A stretch of 24,679 bases of DNA from an uncultured Chromatiaceae bacterium (GTDB lineage Bacteria > Pseudomonadota > Gammaproteobacteria > Enterobacterales > Alteromonadaceae). The notes under the pieces were generated by a model. That model saw nothing but the letters and a program-made list of their open reading frames with translations, did not search any database and had not been told where the DNA came from. The translations under genes and the position numbers were made by a program. The DNA lies in the NCBI GenBank assembly GCA_937978655.1, contig CALJUX010000048.1:1-24679 (forward strand). The letters run 5' to 3'. Shown piece by piece: positions 21,400 through 24,679 of the stretch (position 1 is its first letter; each line of letters starts with the position of its first letter).

Positions 21400-22038
21400 T
21401 TAGCTTTTGACCGCTGGTTTAACAATCACATCACCACCGATAGCTCCAGGGACAGCGCCCTTCACTAACAGGATGTTGCGTGCTGCATCAACACGTACAA
21501 CTTCCAGAGACTGGACAGTTACACGCTCTGCACCCATATGGCCGGCCATTTTTTTACCTTTGAATACTTTACCTGGTGATTGGTTTTGACCAATTGAACC
21601 TGGAACACGGTGTGACAGAGAGTTACCGTGAGTTGCATCCTGAGTACGGAAATTCCAGCGCTTTACAGTACCGGCAAAACCTTTACCTTTTGATGTGCCT
21701 GTGACATCAACTTTTTTCGTCTCTGCGAAAACTTCAACAGTAATCTCGCTGCCGACTTGAATGTCAGCGCCTTCGTTATCTTGCAGGCGGAATTCCCACA
21801 GACCACGACCGGCTTCAACACCAGCTTTTGCAAACTGACCAGCGTCTGGCTTGTTCAGGCGGCTTGCCTTCACAGTGCCAGCAGTCACTTGCAGTGCGCT
21901 ATAGCCATGAACGTCTTGCGTTTTGATGGCAGTAACGCGGTTTGGTGTTGCTTCGATTACGGTTACTGGGATTGATACGCCATCTTCAGTGAAGATGCGA
22001 GTCATGCCCACTTTACGACCGATTAGACCGATAGCCAT
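21400..22038 (-). CDS. rplC: 50S ribosomal protein L3 (uL3)
   Basis: A 212-residue protein (E. coli 209) beginning MAIGLIGRKVGMTRIFTEDG. The loop GSIGQNQSPGKVFKGKKMAG reaches the peptidyl-transferase centre; its first glutamine, Q151, corresponds to the residue methylated by PrmB in E. coli. An early-assembly protein. It starts 29 nt after rpsJ. Confidence 0.99.
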   Translation of the reverse strand: MAIGLIGRKVGMTRIFTEDGVSIPVTVIEATPNRVTAIKTQDVHGYSALQVTAGTVKASRLNKPDAGQFAKAGVEAGRGLWEFRLQDNEGADIQVGSEITVEVFAETKKVDVTGTSKGKGFAGTVKRWNFRTQDATHGNSLSHRVPGSIGQNQSPGKVFKGKKMAGHMGAERVTVQSLEVVRVDAARNILLVKGAVPGAIGGDVIVKPAVKS

Positions 22039-22067
22039 ATCCTAAACCTCTCTAAAAACCTGTCTGA

Positions 22068-22379
22068 TTAGCCCAGGCTGATTTGAACGTCAACGCCAGC
22101 AGGCAGATCTAAACGCATCAGTGCGTCAACAGTCTTTTCTGTTGGCTCAACGATGTCGATTAAACGCTTGTGGGTACGGATTTCGTACTGATCACGTGCA
22201 TCTTTATTGACGTGAGGAGAAATCAATACAGTGAAACGTTCCTGGCGAGTCGGAAGTGGGATAGGACCACGAACCTGCGCGCCCGTACGCTTAGCTGTGT
22301 CAACGATTTCCATAGTTGACTGATCGATCAAACGGTGATCGAACGCTTTCAGACGGATGCGAATCCTTTGATTACTCAT
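22068..22379 (-). CDS. rpsJ: 30S ribosomal protein S10 (uS10) / NusE
   Basis: A 103-residue protein, the E. coli length, with IRIRLKAFDHRLIDQS, GPIPLPTR and THKRLIDIVEPTEKTVDAL. Besides its 30S role it is NusE, which binds boxA RNA as a heterodimer with NusB and supports rRNA antitermination. It is the first gene of the S10 operon. The start is preceded by GAGG about 9 nt upstream and by two boxA-like TGCTCTTT repeats in the leader. Confidence 0.99.
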   Translation of the reverse strand: MSNQRIRIRLKAFDHRLIDQSTMEIVDTAKRTGAQVRGPIPLPTRQERFTVLISPHVNKDARDQYEIRTHKRLIDIVEPTEKTVDALMRLDLPAGVDVQISLG

Positions 22380-22570
22380 AAATCAAAGCCTCAAAGAGCA
22401 AAAAGAGCAAAAATAAACAAGGGCAGTCATATTCCTAAAGGAAAGACGCCTTTGCACCATGTTACATTGACCTTCCAATCGAAGGTCCTGTTGTGCACTG
22501 GGACACGACGCAACAATCAATGTTGTAGCTGTTTGTACCGAGTGCCAGCCTGAGTCTAAGCCAAGGCTGG
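22380..22570 (-). promoter_or_regulatory. S10 operon leader RNA with multiple hairpins
   Basis: About 190 nt of untranslated leader. Stems on the minus strand are CCAGCC/GGCTGG (22545-22570) at the very 5' end, CAACA/TGTTG (22511-22525), and a perfect 7-bp GACCTTC/GAAGGTC (22469-22487). A T-rich stretch follows toward rpsJ. Length and layout resemble the E. coli S10 leader, in which L4 controls NusA-dependent termination and translation. Which stem corresponds to which E. coli hairpin was not resolved. Confidence 0.65.
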
Positions 22571-22576
22571 ACGCGC

Positions 22577-22604
22577 ATTATACGCAATCGCCGAAGAAAA
22601 ACAA
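22577..22604 (-). promoter_or_regulatory. S10 operon promoter
   Basis: Minus strand: -35 TTGTTT (22599-22604), 16-bp spacer, perfect -10 TATAAT (22577-22582), then a GC-rich discriminator GCGCG. The start is expected near 22570. The arrangement is that of a strong, growth-rate-regulated promoter. Confidence 0.85.
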
Positions 22605-22640
22605 GCATGTGTTTTATTTTTGAGCGATTTGCGGAAAAGT

Positions 22641-22670
22641 AAAACTGAGCCGCGTACTCGGGCTCAGTTT
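22641..22670 (-). terminator. Terminator of the acyl-CoA dehydrogenase gene
   Basis: AAACTGAGCC and GGCTCAGTTT form a perfect 10-bp stem with a 9-nt loop, followed on the minus strand by TACTTTT. It lies just past the stop codon at 22683 and separates this gene from the S10 promoter. Confidence 0.88.
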
Positions 22671-22682
22671 ATCGGTTGAGGG

Positions 22683-24416
22683 CTATATCAGCGAAGGGTC
22701 AATCGCGGTAAGAGACTGTCGGACAATCTGCAGGTGTCCATAGGCTTTTGGCATCACCCGGCTAAAGTAAAAATCTGCGGTTTGCCGTTTTGACGCAATG
22801 AACTCATCCCCCTCAGTGCAATCCTCAAGCGCGATAAGTGTCATATTCCACATATGTCCAAACAACAGATATCCGGTCAGATCTAACAAATCACATGCAT
22901 GGGATTGTAACAGCGCTGGTAATTCCTCTTTCCGCTGCCCTAAGCTGGATATTACCTGCTGATACTGCGTTAATAATTCTGCTAGAGCAGGTTGAGGACT
23001 TACATTGAGGCCAGCCTCGATCTCTTGCAGGATTTGTTGAATAGCGGCACCACCATCAGCAAAGAGCTTACGGCCGGCAAAATCCAACGCCTGGATCCCG
23101 TTGGTTCCCTCATAGATTTGCGCGATACGGACATCACGTACCCACTGCTCCATCCCCCACTCTTTAATATAACCATGGCCGCCAAATACCTGCTGTGCTG
23201 TGACACAACAGTCAAAGCCACGGTCGGTCAGGAATGCCTTGGTTACCGGGGTAAGAAGACTGGCAACAGCCAGCGCATTTTGATCTTCACCAAACTTAGC
23301 CTGGTCTAGCTGATTGGCAACATAGACCGAAAAGCTACGCCCCGCTTCGGTCAGTGCTTTTATGCTTAAAAGCATACGTTGCACATCTGCGTGCTGAATG
23401 ATTGGGTCTGCTTTGTTTGCATCTTTAGTCGCCACCCGCCCCTGCAGGCGATCGTTGGCATAGAGCCTCGCATTTTGAAATGCCCGTTCGGCCGCCCCAA
23501 CACCTTGGCTGCCCATTGCGAGACGTTCATAGTTCATCATGGTAAACATCGCTGCGAGACCTTTGTTTGGTTCACCCAGCAGATAGCCCCTTGCATCGTC
23601 AAAATTCATCACACAACTGGCAGATGCATGGATCCCCATTTTGTGTTCAACGGAACCGCATTGCAGCGAATTTTGCAGTTCTGTCTTATTACCATTTGCA
23701 TCAAGTAAGTATTTGGGAACAAGAAACAGTGAGATCCCACGAGACCCAGCCGGCGCATCAGGCAACTTTGCCAGTACCAGATGAATGATGTTGTCAGTCA
23801 GATCATGTTCGCCGGCAGTGATGAATATTTTACTACCGCTAAGCAGGTAGCTACCATCAGCCTGAGGCTTCGCCTGCGTACGCATAATGCCTAAATCAGA
23901 GCCGGCATGCGCTTCGGTCAGGCACATAGTCGCAGACCACTCACCACTGTAGAGCTTTGGCAGAACATGCTGTTTCGTCTTCTCATCGGCATACTGCAGC
24001 AGCGTGACGCAGGCGCCTGCGGTTAAGCCTGAATACAAAGAAAATGCGATATCTGCACTGCACATCATTTCTTCGTACAAAGTGGCTAAAGATTTCGGCA
24101 TCCCCATACCACCATATTCAGGGTCGCCGGACAGGGCGGTCCAGCCGCCCTCACATAGTTGTTGGTAATTCGCTTTGTAGTGTTCAGGCGTCGTAACAGC
24201 GCCTGCCTGCCACTTCACACCGGTTTCATCTGCGAGCTGTGCTTTTGGCGCAATCAGCTCCGACGTCACTTTGCCGGCTTCATCTAAAATTGCGCTGGCT
24301 GTATCGGCCTCAATCCTCTCACTGAGAATACTGTTCTGGGACCAAAATTGCTGTACTTTCCATAGCTGGAAAAGGTTAAAGCGCATATCCGCTAATGGCG
24401 CCTGATAAATACTCAT
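22683..24416 (-). CDS. FAD-dependent acyl-CoA dehydrogenase (long, DmdC-like family)
   Basis: A 577-residue flavoenzyme of the long acyl-CoA dehydrogenase type with an extra N-terminal helical segment and a C-terminal extension; this family includes 3-methylmercaptopropionyl-CoA dehydrogenase (DmdC) and several fatty-acyl enzymes. The substrate/FAD segment CLTEAHAGSDLG (165-176), the flavin-binding QVFGGHGYIKEWGMEQ (409-424) and the catalytic-base motif IYEGTNGIQ with E436 are all intact. It should form the 2,3-double bond of an acyl-CoA and pass electrons to ETF. GGAG 8 nt upstream supports the start. It appears monocistronic. Substrate chain type cannot be decided, and I do not assign dmdC because no other dmd genes are present. 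Confidence 0.93.
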   Translation of the reverse strand: MSIYQAPLADMRFNLFQLWKVQQFWSQNSILSERIEADTASAILDEAGKVTSELIAPKAQLADETGVKWQAGAVTTPEHYKANYQQLCEGGWTALSGDPEYGGMGMPKSLATLYEEMMCSADIAFSLYSGLTAGACVTLLQYADEKTKQHVLPKLYSGEWSATMCLTEAHAGSDLGIMRTQAKPQADGSYLLSGSKIFITAGEHDLTDNIIHLVLAKLPDAPAGSRGISLFLVPKYLLDANGNKTELQNSLQCGSVEHKMGIHASASCVMNFDDARGYLLGEPNKGLAAMFTMMNYERLAMGSQGVGAAERAFQNARLYANDRLQGRVATKDANKADPIIQHADVQRMLLSIKALTEAGRSFSVYVANQLDQAKFGEDQNALAVASLLTPVTKAFLTDRGFDCCVTAQQVFGGHGYIKEWGMEQWVRDVRIAQIYEGTNGIQALDFAGRKLFADGGAAIQQILQEIEAGLNVSPQPALAELLTQYQQVISSLGQRKEELPALLQSHACDLLDLTGYLLFGHMWNMTLIALEDCTEGDEFIASKRQTADFYFSRVMPKAYGHLQIVRQSLTAIDPSLI

Positions 24417-24445
24417 GACTACTCTCCATCTGGTACGATGAGTCA

Positions 24446-24474
24446 GTTCTAACAGAATCCGTCTCAGTTCTCAA
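24446..24474 (-). promoter_or_regulatory. Probable promoter of the acyl-CoA dehydrogenase gene
   Basis: Minus strand: -35 TTGAGA (24469-24474), 17-bp spacer, -10 TAGAAC (24446-24451). The start would fall near 24439, about 20 nt upstream of the ATG at 24416. The -10 is imperfect. Confidence 0.45.
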
Positions 24475-24485
24475 ACACTTGTTTA
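24472..24485. promoter_or_regulatory. PsrA-like operator candidate
   Basis: CAAAC-ACTT-GTTTA fits the Pseudomonas PsrA pattern (G/C)AAAC-N2-4-GTTT(G/C) except for the last base. It overlaps the predicted -35 of the acyl-CoA dehydrogenase gene, where a TetR-type fatty-acid-responsive repressor would act. Motif and position only. Confidence 0.4.
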
Positions 24486-24633
24486 AATCTGCCAAGATTA
24501 AATAAGACTAGATGCAATGAATACGTTACGCGAGCGCGGTTGGAAGCGTTTTGTGACAAGCTGAATGCTAATTGCCAATTGGGGAACATAGTTAATACGT
24601 AGTGAGTACAGAGTACTGAGGGCCCAAAAAACA

Positions 24634-24658
24634 AAAAGGGCTCCAGAGGAGCCCTTTT
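24634..24658 (-). terminator. Strong intrinsic terminator near the right edge
   Basis: AAAAGGGCTCC and GGAGCCCTTTT form a perfect 11-bp stem with a 3-nt loop. On the minus strand it runs into a T-rich tail (TTTTTGTTTTTT), so it terminates transcription entering from the right. Just upstream on the minus strand are tandem stop codons TAA (24672-24674) and TAG (24669-24671), in frame with a preceding GCG codon; these probably end a gene lying beyond the window. Confidence 0.9.
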
Positions 24659-24679
24659 CTTACCCTAACTATTACGCCA

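Noticed and set aside
22683..24416. Assigning the acyl-CoA dehydrogenase as DmdC (DMSP demethylation pathway)
   Set aside because: The long-form family is broad and includes ordinary fatty-acyl enzymes; no other dmd genes are in view, so a specific substrate is not supported.
1..24679. CRISPR arrays, insertion sequences, tRNA genes, prophage
   Set aside because: No regularly spaced repeats, transposase-like proteins, tRNA cloverleaf or phage genes were seen on either strand.

Overview
The window is chromosomal DNA of a gammaproteobacterium. The ribosomal proteins, RpoA and SecY read as close relatives of the Escherichia coli proteins, gene order in the S10, spc and alpha operons is the enterobacterial one, and several control regions (rrn boxA, the spc promoter, the alpha leader with its GTG start) match E. 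coli as I remember it. A marine or freshwater genus of the Alteromonadales/Rheinheimera type is plausible, but I cannot fix the genus from sequence alone.

Left edge (1-406): the minus strand carries the promoter and leader of a ribosomal RNA operon whose 16S gene lies just outside the window. It is divergent from a plus-strand locus.

Plus-strand accessory locus (407-7958): five genes encode a sigma54-type response regulator, its membrane histidine kinase (overlapping by 17 nt), a HlyD/MacA-like adaptor, a MacB/LolD-type ATPase and an 826-residue FtsX/MacB-type permease. GG-N10-GC sigma54-like promoters lie in front of both the regulator gene and the adaptor gene. TCCG/CGGA repeats lie upstream of both, including two 14-bp palindromes exactly 20 bp apart before the adaptor gene. 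I infer a self-contained, autoregulated signal-responsive export system. Its substrate is unknown and no outer-membrane channel gene is visible.

A gene-free stretch of about 0.7 kb (7959-8643) with several inverted repeats separates this locus from the end of the ribosomal cluster. The two transcription units converge, and an intrinsic terminator at 8644-8675 can serve both directions.

Minus-strand ribosomal cluster (8713-22570), read from right to left: S10 operon (rpsJ, rplC, rplD, rplW, rplB, rpsS, rplV, rpsC, rplP, rpmC, rpsQ), terminator, spc promoter and operon (rplN, rplX, rplE, rpsN, rpsH, rplF, rplR, rpsE, rpmD, rplO, secY, rpmJ), a hairpin and S4-type leader, then the alpha operon (rpsM, rpsK, rpsD, rpoA, rplQ). 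All 28 genes look intact. The S10 leader is about 190 nt, has several hairpins and ends in two boxA-like repeats.

Right end (22641-24679): a minus-strand FAD-dependent acyl-CoA dehydrogenase of the long DmdC-like type, with its own terminator, a probable promoter and a PsrA-like palindrome. A strong terminator at 24634-24658 probably belongs to a minus-strand gene ending just inside the right edge.

Most of the window is ordinary core genome. The material most worth a second look is the exporter locus and its paired operator/sigma54 architecture.
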